This document shows, in pieces, positions 53,612-62,639 of a stretch of 64,000 bases of DNA. The position numbers and the translations under genes were made by a program. Each line of letters begins with the position of its first letter. The stretch's first letter is position 1. The stretch is from Linum tenue (lineage: Eukaryota > Streptophyta > Magnoliopsida > Malpighiales > Linaceae), in assembly GCA_946122785.1 (NCBI GenBank), contig CAMGYJ010000010.1, positions 34,699,608 through 34,763,607 of the forward strand, written 5' to 3'. The notes below the pieces were generated by a model that ran no database searches, was not told the DNA's origin, and was given only the letters and a program-made list of their open reading frames with translations.

Positions 53612-56600
53612 ATGGCGTCAGGGTCATTTGGGCAAGCCACCTTAAATCATCCCCCCATCTTCACCGGTTCGAATTACACCGCGTGGAAAAAACGGATGAA
53701 ACAGTTCATGTGGGGAGTCGATGAGGAACTTTGGCTAATTGTTCAGAACGGACCGATCCCGATGAACATAGACGAGCAGGAAATCTGGTCTGTGGCGCAG
53801 AAGAAAAGCGCTCAGTTGAACCAGAGGGCCATGCATGTACTCCAGTCAGCAATGAATCCAGATGAAGCGGATCAAGTGGAGAACTGCGAGACTGCAAGAG
53901 AAATCTGGACCGCGCTGGAAAACACCTATGAAGGTACCTCTAATATCAAGGAATCTCGTATTGATTTGTTGATGCATGATTATGAAACGTTTAATATGGT
54001 AGATGGTGAAGGAATACATGAAATGTATTCTCGTTTTACTGTGCTTATTAACAAATTAAAAGGGTTAGGAAGAAGCTTTCAAATTAAGGACCTAAATAGG
54101 AAGATTCTTAGATCGTTACCTAAGGAATGGCTTCCTAAGCGCACTGCGATTGAGGAAGCTAAGAATTTAACGACTTTACCTATCAATGAGCTCATAGGTT
54201 CCTTGCTTAGCTATGAGCATGTTATTAAACAAGTTGGGCAAGAAGATGAGAAACGTAAAAAGAATCTTGCGTTCAAATCCAAAGCTGTGAATTATGACTC
54301 TGATAGTGAAAATGACTTTGATAAGGAATTTGCCTTAGTTAGCAAGAAGTTTCACCGTATGCTAAAGTATAAAAATGATCAGAAAAGATTATCTGATGAG
54401 TCAAGACCTACCTTTTATGATCGTAACAAATCTGGCTATCAAGACAGGCTGCTGTCACAGCAGACCAGAAATTCTGAAACAGGTCAACTGGAAAAGGAAT
54501 CTCAGGCGTGCTACAAATGTGGAAAGCTCGGCCACATAAGGGCTCATTGCCCCCAAACTCTGAAAGCTAAAGAAAGAGCAATGAAGGCGTCGTGGAGTGA
54601 TTACGACTCAGAACCTGAAGCTAACAGGTCTGATGAAGAAGCATTTATGGCTGCAGAACTGTCCAAGGTAACTAATGAAATGAATCTTCTATCAGAGAAA
54701 TCTGATCAAGAAGAGAGAAAATGGTACTTAGATAGTGGTTGTTCACACCACATGTCTGGTAAGAAATCTCTTTTCACTTCTTTAAAACCTATGGATGGTG
54801 GTAGAGTTATATTCGGTGATAATGGCCATGGTAACATCATTGGGTGTGGAACCATTGGCCAACAGCCTCTGCCTTCTTTTCGTAATGTTTTGTTAGTTGA
54901 TGGGTTGAAGCACAACCTTTTATCCATTAGTCAACTATGTAGCAATGGTAATCAAGTTGCCTTCAAAGCTGATCATTGCACTGTTGAGAGATTAAAAGAT
55001 GGTAAAGTTCTGTTTGTTGCTAAAAGGGTTAACAACATGTATGTCATTGACCTAAATGACTTAAGTGCCTTTAATGAAACATGCTTCATTGTTTCAAGTC
55101 AGCAAGAGATGCTCTGGCACAGAAGGATGGGTCATATTAGTCTTCCTAAACTAGTAGAACTTGCTAAGTCAAACTGTGTTCGTGGGATACCTGTCTTGAA
55201 AGAAAAAAATGATTTCTTCTGTGAAACCTGCATTGCTGGTAAACACAGAAAAAAATCTTTCAAAGTCAAGCCAGATATCACTACTAAAAACACTTTTGAA
55301 CTGATCCATATGGATCTGTTTGGCCCATGTAACGTGACTAGTTTGGGAGGAAAAAATTACGTGCTTGTTCTTGTTGATGATTATTCTCGCTTCTCATGGG
55401 TTTATTTTCTATCCCATAAAGATGAAGCTTTAAGAAAATTTAAAACTTTTGTTAATATCTATAGTGATCAAATCAAGACTATCAAGAGTGATAACGGTGG
55501 AGAATTTGTGTCTGATGAGTTTGAGATTCATTGCAATGAATCTGGGATCACTCACACCTTTTCAGCTCCTAGAACTCCCCAACAGAATGGGGTAGTGGAG
55601 AGAAAAAACAGAACCATAATTGAATGTGCTCGTACTATGCTCCTCGAATACAACCTGCCTAAATCCTTTTGGGCAGAAGCAGTCAGCACTGCTTGCTATG
55701 TTATTAACAGAGTTCTTATTAGAAAAGGGTTGGGAAAAACTCCTTATGAATTAATGAAAAATAGAACTCCAAATTTGTCTTATTTCCATCCGTTTGGCTG
55801 CCCCTGTTATGTTCTAAATACCAAGGATTACCTTGGAAAATTCGATGCCAAGTCTGATAAGTGCATATTTCTAGGCTATTCAATTAAAGGGCAAGCTTAT
55901 CGTGTGTATAATAAGAGATCTAGAAAGGTGGAGGAATCTGTTCATGTTGTTTTCAATGATACTAATAGTCTTGATGAGAAGTGTGAACAGGAACCTCTGT
56001 TATATGACATGCTTGAGATGATTCGAGGTCTTGAGGAGAGAAAACCTGAGGAAGAATCTGACAGCAGTGCAGCAGAAATCAGCTCTAAATCAAGAACTGA
56101 AGTTTCGTCTAAGGATCATCAGGATCCCATCTCAAATCAACCTACAGCCCCTCCTCATATACAGAAGAGGCATCCTGTAGAGCAAGTCATTGGTGACCTA
56201 AATGATAAACTTCGAACTCGAGGTAAGTACATACATGGTCAATACGCCTTTGTGTCTCAGTATGAACCTAAAAATTATAAGGAGGCTTTAAATGATGAGG
56301 AATGGTTACTTGCTATGCAAGAGGAGCTCACTCAGTTTGAGTATCTCCATGTTTGGGACTTGGTTCCTTGCCCTTTAAATCAAGCCGTTATAGGGACAAA
56401 ATGGATATTTAGAAACAAAACGGATGAACAAGGGAAAATTACTAGAAATAAAGCTCGTTTAGTTGCACAAGGATACAGTCAAGAAGAAGGAATTGACTAT
56501 GATGAAACGTTTGCTCCTGTGGCACGTTTGGAGTCAATCAGACTGTTATGTGCTTATGCTTGTTTTAAAAATTTTCCTTTATTTCAAATGGACGTTAAGA

Positions 56601-57802
56601 GTGCCTTTTTAATTGGTGATATTCATGAAGAGGTCTATGTGTCACAACCCCCTGGGTTTATCAGTAGTGAGTTTCCTGATCATGTTTTCAAGCTTCGAAA
56701 AGCTTTATATGGCCTCAAACAGGCCCCACGGGCCTGGTATGAACGTTTGACTGCTTTTCTTCATGAACAAGGATTCAAACAAGGATCTGTTGATAAGACC
56801 CTATTTACTAAACAGCAGTCAAATGATCTTTTACTTGTCCAAATTTACGTTGATGATATCATTTTTGGGTCAACTAGCCGAGATATGTGTGATTCCTTTT
56901 GTAGTTCAATGAAAAAGGTGTTTGAGATGAGCATGATGGGGGAATTACAGTATTTTCTTGGGCTGCAAGTTAAGCAGACTACTACTGGCACTTTTATATC
57001 ACAGTCTAAGTACGTGTCCTCCATGTTATCTAAATTTGACATGGTCTCTTTAAATTCTGCTCCTTCCCCGTTGGCTGCAAACACTAAACTTGATAAAGAC
57101 GAGGCTGGTGTACCAGTCAGTGAGTCTAAATTCAGAGGAATGATTGGTTCCCTTCTGTACCTCACAACAAGCAGACCTGACATTCAATTCAGTGTCTGTA
57201 TGTGTGCTCGGTTTCAGAGCAGTCCTAAGGAAAGTCATTTGAGTGCTGTGAAACGCATTTTTAGGTATCTTAAAGGTACAATGGATATAGGATTATGGTA
57301 TCCTAAGCAGAACAGCTTTGATCTCTCTGGATACAGTGATTCTGATTATGCTGGTAGTCTTATAGATAGACGCGGCACCTCAGGGAGTTGTCAATTCGTT
57401 GGAACTTCTCTTGTTTCCTGGTCTTGCAAGAAACAGGGTGCTGTGGCCCTGTCAACCGCTGAGGCTGAGTACATAGCTGCTGGCAGCTCTTGTTCTCAGC
57501 TCTTGTGGCTGAAAAATCAGCTTGCTGATTATGGTATTCAAGTAGATTCTGTTCCTTTGTTCTGTGATAACACTAGTGCCATTTGCATCTCTAAGAATCC
57601 GGTCTATCATTCACGCACCAAGCATATAGATATAAAATATCATTTTATCCGTGAATTAGTTCAATCTGGAACCATTGATCTCCAATATATCAGCACTGAT
57701 TTTCAGCTTGCTGATTTGTTTACCAAGTCTCTTGCTACTGATCGTTTCACATTCCTTTGTTATGAAATTGGATTGAGATCTTCTCGATCCATTCTTGATT
57801 GA
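53612..57802 (+). CDS. Sirevirus gag-pol polyprotein, intact, 1396 aa
   Basis: One uninterrupted frame with all copia domains in order. Gag is ~1-330, with a CX2CX4HX4C knuckle at 300-313. Protease follows with [13 protein letters not shown] (~371). Integrase has a HHCC finger from ~502 and catalytic D568, D627 and E663 (D-58-D-35-E). RT runs ~930-1180 with YVDD at 1079-1082, and RNase H ends the protein (CDNTSAICISKN, ~1316). An N to I change in the usual AFLNGD motif (AFLIGD, ~1011) might reduce RT activity; copy 1 keeps N there. The start has CGATGGCG context. A donor-like AAG|GTATTC stands just before it (53604/53605). Confidence 0.95.
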   Translation: MASGSFGQATLNHPPIFTGSNYTAWKKRMKQFMWGVDEELWLIVQNGPIPMNIDEQEIWSVAQKKSAQLNQRAMHVLQSAMNPDEADQVENCETAREIWTALENTYEGTSNIKESRIDLLMHDYETFNMVDGEGIHEMYSRFTVLINKLKGLGRSFQIKDLNRKILRSLPKEWLPKRTAIEEAKNLTTLPINELIGSLLSYEHVIKQVGQEDEKRKKNLAFKSKAVNYDSDSENDFDKEFALVSKKFHRMLKYKNDQKRLSDESRPTFYDRNKSGYQDRLLSQQTRNSETGQLEKESQACYKCGKLGHIRAHCPQTLKAKERAMKASWSDYDSEPEANRSDEEAFMAAELSKVTNEMNLLSEKSDQEERKWYLDSGCSHHMSGKKSLFTSLKPMDGGRVIFGDNGHGNIIGCGTIGQQPLPSFRNVLLVDGLKHNLLSISQLCSNGNQVAFKADHCTVERLKDGKVLFVAKRVNNMYVIDLNDLSAFNETCFIVSSQQEMLWHRRMGHISLPKLVELAKSNCVRGIPVLKEKNDFFCETCIAGKHRKKSFKVKPDITTKNTFELIHMDLFGPCNVTSLGGKNYVLVLVDDYSRFSWVYFLSHKDEALRKFKTFVNIYSDQIKTIKSDNGGEFVSDEFEIHCNESGITHTFSAPRTPQQNGVVERKNRTIIECARTMLLEYNLPKSFWAEAVSTACYVINRVLIRKGLGKTPYELMKNRTPNLSYFHPFGCPCYVLNTKDYLGKFDAKSDKCIFLGYSIKGQAYRVYNKRSRKVEESVHVVFNDTNSLDEKCEQEPLLYDMLEMIRGLEERKPEEESDSSAAEISSKSRTEVSSKDHQDPISNQPTAPPHIQKRHPVEQVIGDLNDKLRTRGKYIHGQYAFVSQYEPKNYKEALNDEEWLLAMQEELTQFEYLHVWDLVPCPLNQAVIGTKWIFRNKTDEQGKITRNKARLVAQGYSQEEGIDYDETFAPVARLESIRLLCAYACFKNFPLFQMDVKSAFLIGDIHEEVYVSQPPGFISSEFPDHVFKLRKALYGLKQAPRAWYERLTAFLHEQGFKQGSVDKTLFTKQQSNDLLLVQIYVDDIIFGSTSRDMCDSFCSSMKKVFEMSMMGELQYFLGLQVKQTTTGTFISQSKYVSSMLSKFDMVSLNSAPSPLAANTKLDKDEAGVPVSESKFRGMIGSLLYLTTSRPDIQFSVCMCARFQSSPKESHLSAVKRIFRYLKGTMDIGLWYPKQNSFDLSGYSDSDYAGSLIDRRGTSGSCQFVGTSLVSWSCKKQGAVALSTAEAEYIAAGSSCSQLLWLKNQLADYGIQVDSVPLFCDNTSAICISKNPVYHSRTKHIDIKYHFIRELVQSGTIDLQYISTDFQLADLFTKSLATDRFTFLCYEIGLRSSRSILD

Positions 57803-57818
57803 TTGATCTGCCTTCCTT

Positions 57819-59000
57819 TTGTGTGGTATGTATTTATTGTTTTGTGTCTCGTTTTCCTTTTGTTGTAGTCCCGTTTCCTTGTCTGTGGGTGTCTACTTAA
57901 GTGGTGTGTGTCTTAGGGTTTGCTTTCATTGTGGTGTCTTTGCTTTGCGTCTCTCCTCCTTCCCTCTAGTCATCATGACGTTCTCCTTTGCCCTCACCTA
58001 CTCGGGAACTTTCTTCCATGAGCCTACCTACTTAAACTTCCACCGCCATTCCCAGTCATTTGCTCATCGCCCTATTGCTCCCTTCATTCATATTCCCTTT
58101 CCTGGGTTAGACAATCATGGCTTTGCTGTTCGTCACTGGGTGCTGAACCTTGGGTGGGATTTCCTTCTGGAAAATCATCCTGCCCTCATTTGTCCTGAAG
58201 CTGTGCGCAGTTTCTACTCGAATCTGTGTTACTATGGGCTCCAGTCTCGAACTTTGTTGAGTCTTGTTCATGGGCACTTGATTACTTTACCAGTTGGTGA
58301 TATTGGGAGGCTACTTGACATTCCTGCTGTTGGAGAAAACCTGGCACATGAGTCGGAGTTGGAGCTATTCAACTTCAACATTGAAGAGGAAGCAGTACAT
58401 CTGACAGGACATCATCCTGATGTTGACAACACCTTGGCTGCTGCTGTGCTTAATCCGTCTCTGCGGGTCTTTCACTACTGCCTTACCAGGGTGTTCCTGC
58501 CTCGCTCTACTCATCTTGATCGTGTGACTCCGCTGGATCTCTGGATCATTTCTCATGCTGTCGCTGAGATGCCCTTGGATTACTCTCAACTTCTTTTTGG
58601 GGCATTGATTCCTTTCATTGATCATACTCATTCTGATCATTTCCCCTTTGGTACGATGATCACTCGCTTAATCCTGGCCCTTCCCATTGATCTGAACTCC
58701 TTTCGTTTTGAATCTCCCGCTCACTGGCTCACCGTTGAGATCATTCTAAATGATCTGGATATTGCGATTGAGGGAGAGATGAACCTGATTTGGATTAGTG
58801 ACTCTGAGTCCTCGGATGACTCTGACTCGGATACTTCTGACTTTGGTGGTGTTGATGAGATCATCCCTGCCCCTCCTGTCCCTGCTTTCGTGGAACCCTT
58901 TGCTGCTGCTCTGATGGAACTCTATGGATCGGATCATGATTCAGTGGCTGCTGCAAACGATTCAGAGGATGTCTCTTCCAGTGAAGGGTCTAGCGTGTAG
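57819..59000 (+). CDS. Sirevirus env-like ORF, copy 2 (393 aa; likely start 57975)
   Basis: Differs from copy 1 by only a few residues (R to C, G to V, E to D). The acceptor-like CCTTCCCTCTAG ends at 57969, five bases before the ATG at 57975. It is intact. The two copies are too alike for conservation to tell which start is used. Confidence 0.85.
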   Translation: MCGMYLLFCVSFSFCCSPVSLSVGVYLSGVCLRVCFHCGVFALRLSSFPLVIMTFSFALTYSGTFFHEPTYLNFHRHSQSFAHRPIAPFIHIPFPGLDNHGFAVRHWVLNLGWDFLLENHPALICPEAVRSFYSNLCYYGLQSRTLLSLVHGHLITLPVGDIGRLLDIPAVGENLAHESELELFNFNIEEEAVHLTGHHPDVDNTLAAAVLNPSLRVFHYCLTRVFLPRSTHLDRVTPLDLWIISHAVAEMPLDYSQLLFGALIPFIDHTHSDHFPFGTMITRLILALPIDLNSFRFESPAHWLTVEIILNDLDIAIEGEMNLIWISDSESSDDSDSDTSDFGGVDEIIPAPPVPAFVEPFAAALMELYGSDHDSVAAANDSEDVSSSEGSSV

Positions 59001-59222
59001 TAGTACTTCTTGCAAGTTGTTTAGTACTTTTTGCTTGTCGAGAGTTTCTTTGAGGGTGTGTCCTGGTATTGTTGTGGATGTTTTAAACTTGTGTGGTTTG
59101 ATCTCAGGGAGAGAACGGTTTGGTGGTTTTTGCTTTTAAGTGCTTGTGTTGGAATTCCCTTGTGTGCTTGCATGCTGTCTATCTCTGTTTTGCAGGTTCG
59201 GACAATCGACAATATCTGACTT

Positions 59223-59232
59223 AGGGAGAGAT
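59223..59232 (+). promoter_or_regulatory. Polypurine tract, copy 2
   Basis: AGGGAGAGAT directly before LTR 3. Confidence 0.8.
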
Positions 59233-60004
59233 TGTTGGACTTTAAAAAGTCAGAATTGTCTTCTGACCGTTGCTGATCTTCTCCAAAAAGGGAAATTGCT
59301 CAATCAAGATTCGTTTTGGAACAATTCTGGGAGCCTTCCTGATTTGGTGCAACGGCTAGCTTCATCACCTTATATATATGTTCCTTTATCAGCAGAGCAG
59401 GGTAACTTTTGCGGAGAAAGAGAACTAAGTGGTAAAGGACTTAAGTTCTGCAAGAGGGTGTGCTAGAGGGGAAGAGGTTCTCAAGTGGTTTGGTTTTCTC
59501 AGATCAGCTTGATCTGAGGTTTTGGTCCTTGATTCAGTTTATGTTCATCTTCTGCTGTGTTGTTCTTTTCTTTTACAACTTGAGTCTTTAATTTCCAGAT
59601 TCAATAAAAGGGTCTCCCAGACTGTATTCTGGGACGAGGAAGTATCCATTGCACTTGGGCGAACCTCGTTAAAAAACATCGTGTGTTCTTTACTTTTCTG
59701 CACCTTCTTCCTTGCACTCTCAGTCGTTGTGTCTTGCTGCTCTGGTTCTGTTCGTCGAGACTCTTAGGCAGAGAAAAGCTGATTGCTGGATTTGCAGCAT
59801 AGAGATTGGGCCTTCAGCCCATCTTAAATCAACTAATCTTTTCAGCCCTGTCTCGGCCCACTATTCTCCTTTTAGCCCAGAGAAGTTGTATTATAGTCTC
59901 AGGTTTCGATCAGTAGATAGCCAAAAGTCATTCTTCTCTGGTCTTCTTCATCTGTTCCTCTTTTCCCTTTTCGTGACCTAATTTCATCCTCAAACCTGAT
60001 CTCA
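59233..60004 (+). repeat. Sirevirus LTR 3 (772 bp)
   Basis: As LTR 1 and 2, with one extra A in the A-run near 59670-59676 and a T to A near 59483; TATA at 59370-59379, AATAAA at 59603-59608. The right TSD AAACC follows at 60005-60009. Confidence 0.95.
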
Positions 60005-60009
60005 AAACC

Positions 60010-60076
60010 ACCCCGTTTGGAGCTCGATTGCTCATAGAGAAATGGGGATAAAAAGTGTTCAATTAGGCCCGAATCA
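60010..60076 (-). repeat. 5' LTR of the family E element, second part
   Basis: Continues 45813-46344 after the Sirevirus and its TSD. It matches 35869-35945 of the left LTR (AGCTCGATTG, GGGGATAAAAAGTGT) and ends GAATCA at 60076, followed by GCCGT. Confidence 0.85.
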
Positions 60077-60081
60077 GCCGT

Positions 60082-61225
60082 CCATTTCGTTGGTGGTAGA
60101 AGCTTTCAGTTGACAGTTCCATGCAGGGTGATATATCATCAATGTTGTGAGAATCTAATTTCGAGAATACGACATAAAGACGAAGCAGTACAAGATAGTG
60201 ATATGATCACATGTTTCACTTACTGTCTTCCAGAATGGCATAATGGTGCTATATTTCATTATCCGATGCCTATTGTGGATGATGATAGCTTGAATGTGCT
60301 TTTCGATTTTATGGCACAAAACCCTTATTGTTTGGGTGCCAAGATACATGCAGAGATTAGCCAGGCTAATCAGGGTGAATTTGAGACATGGAGTGTGCAC
60401 CTGATCATGATTATGACGATGAAGAGGAGGAGGAGGAAGAATAAGGGGAAGAAGAACCTAATTATCCTCCAAATTTTTACTTGCAGGGAAATGAAGACGA
60501 CGATGAATTATCATATGCTGGTTCATATGGCGTAATTCCAATGCCTATTGTTGCTGGTTTTGAAGGAGAATTCTACAAGGGGTAGACATTTCACTCCAAA
60601 CAAGCTGCACAGTTGGCAATTAAATACTACGCACTAGAACGCAACTTTCAATATGTCGTGGTTGAGTCGTCAACTTCAATCTGGGAGGTCAGATCTCAGA
60701 TGCTTGAAGCACAACGATGACAATTGTGCTTGGATGGTGCGGTTTAGATGTCGAGATGTGGGAAGCGAATGGACTGTGAGAAAGGTCGAGTTGGTGTATT
60801 CTTGTAGCAGTACGACTCAATCAATGGATCATCCACATCTTGATGTCGAGTTATATCTGAGTCCGTGAAGCATTTGGTACGTGCCCAACCAAATCTAAGT
60901 GTTCTAACTATGTTGGCTGAGTTGAAAGATAAGTTTAATATGCAAGTCACTTACAAGAAGGCTTGGTATGAGAAATAAAGAGCATTGGAGAAGTTGCATG
61001 GAAATTGGGAAGAATCCTACGATTATTTGCAAACATTCTTGCGGGTGGTAAAGAGAAAAATGCCAACATTAGTGATTGATTGGGTAAGAGTTCCTTCATC
61101 GCAACCATGTCATTTGATCTTTCAGCGACTATTCTGGGCTTATGGACCTTGTATAGATGGATTCAAGAATTGTACAGGAGTCATGGTTGTTGATGGAACA
61201 TTTCTTACTGGAAAGTATAAAGGAG
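60082..61225 (+). pseudogene. MULE (MuDR-type) transposase, N-terminal half, decayed
   Basis: Continues the frame begun at 34438: HFVGGRSFQLTVPCRVIYHQ, ITCFTYCLPEW and GAKIHAEISQ. After a frameshift near 60390 it reads acidic DDEEEEEE, then GFEGEFYKG and TFHSKQAAQLAIKYYALERNF (the MuDR N-terminal domain, ~60570-60650). Next come AWYEK and RALEKLHGNWEESYDYL (~60960-61030), and FWAYGPCIDGFKNC with VMVVDGTFLTGKYKG (~61130-61225), the start of the DDE transposase domain. Several stops occur. It is cut at 61225 by the next LTR; the rest lies beyond the window. Confidence 0.85.
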
Positions 61226-62604
61226 TGTAATAGGGCAAAAGCGTATATGCCAATTTCATATCTCGTAGTAAACCAGAAAGTCCGGGTATCGTCTCTCAGG
61301 GACTGGTACAACCTTATGTATTATCGATTATATGGAGCAAACTATAGGTGAAAATGATTTGAGTGATGAAACTATTATCTAATGGCAAAAAAATTAAACA
61401 AACTAAGCAAATTAAAAATTGTCGGGAGAAATTCAATGGAGAAAGCTCTGGGAGAAACACCGGGACTCACTACCTATCATATAAAAATTAATTCACATAT
61501 TCCAATCAATTTAATCCAACTCTCTACAGCCAGGATATCACTAATATGCTAGCTATCCCTGTCGGGAATTACTACGTACTAAACAATTAATTCAAATCCT
61601 ACTGTCGTAGCTCAATGAATTAACTATTTAGCCTGAAGAACGATATCCCAATCAAGACCGCATAGTACCTTATTTAATCCACTGTCGCTTCGATATGTTA
61701 CTATGTCACATGAAATATGTTCAGTTATTAAGGTTTCACTGTCGCTAATAACCTAATTAACAACAAATCAATGTATTGGTGGCCAGTCAACACAAAGCAT
61801 TAAGTAATTTCATGCAATAGAAATTGGAAGAAAAGACATATGAATTAATCCATCAAATCAAGAAATAGCTACATCCTATGGTGTTTCCCCCAGAAATCGG
61901 AGTTTAGTTCATGATGAAACTCAGATAAATCGATATAGTTTTGATCATCATGTTCTAAATCAACAATAAACAACTAATTTAGTCTGGGAAATCCAACCAA
62001 AATAATCACCCAGCTCAAGCTTCCCTGAAAAGCTCGATCGCCAATTGCCGCTTGATGACGCCAAGTCGCCAATCCGCTCGCTGCTGCTCCTCCTGTTTTC
62101 TCCAAAAGAATTACTTTTTCCAAAAGAATTCCCAGCCGATTCTCTATCTCCCCGGTGCCCTCGTGTCCCCCTTCCATTAAAAGTCCAATCCACATTAATT
62201 AATCCCTCTCTCCAAAACGACAATGTCATTATGCCTTCACTACTGGACAAGAGACTTGGGCCAAGAAATTCAAAAGAATTCCCCCCTCAATCCATTATGT
62301 TCGGCCGCCATTTTCCAGGGAAGTAGGGTCACTTCCAGCCCACTCCAGGCCCACTTCTTCCTTCCTTGCGAGCTACTCTTTCCAGGCCCACTTGTTATTC
62401 CGCCAGAGAATTGTTTGCCTGTGCAACTTCTTCCTTTTCGTGTTCTCTTCACCTGTAATACATCAAACTCATGGCACTAGGCAGTAATGGGTTTTCAACC
62501 ATTCTCGGGTTAGCGAGCCCTAAAATAGCACCAATCGGCTTAAACATATCATGTGATAATCACATAAAGTCCAAGAATCAAATATATTAAAGCCGATTAT
62601 CACA
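61226..62604 (-). repeat. 3' LTR of a sixth gypsy element, family F (1379 bp)
   Basis: On the + strand TGTAATAGGG...GATTATCACA, with the PPT and hairpin to its right, so it is the 3' LTR of a minus-strand element. A phrase near 61282-61312 (CCGGGTATCGTCTCTCAGGG) is typical of plant gypsy LTR ends. The left flank AGGAG is the TSD candidate; the partner is outside the window. Open frames at 62045-62480 are inside the LTR and not genes. Confidence 0.82.
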
Positions 62605-62639
62605 ACCCCACACTCAATTGTTGCTTGTCCCTAAGCAAC
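62605..62639 (-). promoter_or_regulatory. PPT and pre-PPT hairpin, family F
   Basis: On the minus strand GTTGCTTAGGGACAAGCAAC (62639-62620) is followed by the PPT TGAGTGTGGGGT (62616-62605), next to the LTR start TGTGATAATC. It is the same arrangement as in families A to C. Confidence 0.78.

Larger units (their letters stand above)
46345..60004 (+). mobile_element. Sirevirus-type copia element in tandem form: LTR-internal-LTR-internal-LTR
   Basis: Three LTRs (46345-47115, 52789-53559, 59233-60004) and two internal regions of the same length (5673 bp each) share only one pair of outer TSDs, AAACC at 46340-46344 and 60005-60009. So this is one insertion event or locus, later or initially made tandem, and not two neighbours. 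It lies in the family E LTR. The gag-pol order gag-PR-IN-RT-RH and the RT motifs identify Ty1/copia. The gag type and the extra ORF after pol suggest the Sirevirus lineage. The second copy has intact ORFs. Confidence 0.95.
34482..60076 (-). mobile_element. Athila-type element, family E, RT/IN deleted, carrying nested insertions
   Basis: Read on the minus strand: LTR (60076-60010 and 46344-45813, split by the Sirevirus), PBS, gag start, a foreign insert (~45340-40790), gag remainder and protease, spacer, env-like ORF, 3' noncoding, LTR (35945-34482). Pol is missing between the protease (~39195) and the spacer. A short basic tail ends in a stop, much as in the family A element at 1-7839. It inserted into a MULE ORF (TSD GACGT/GCCGT). 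All ORFs are broken. Confidence 0.85.

Noticed and set aside
9765..61225. The MULE pieces at 9.8 and 60 kb as two halves of one element
   Set aside because: Both are on the + strand, but the C-terminal piece lies upstream of the N-terminal one, 50 kb away; two separate copies fit better.
62045..62480. Open frames on both strands
   Set aside because: They fall inside the family F LTR (61226-62604).
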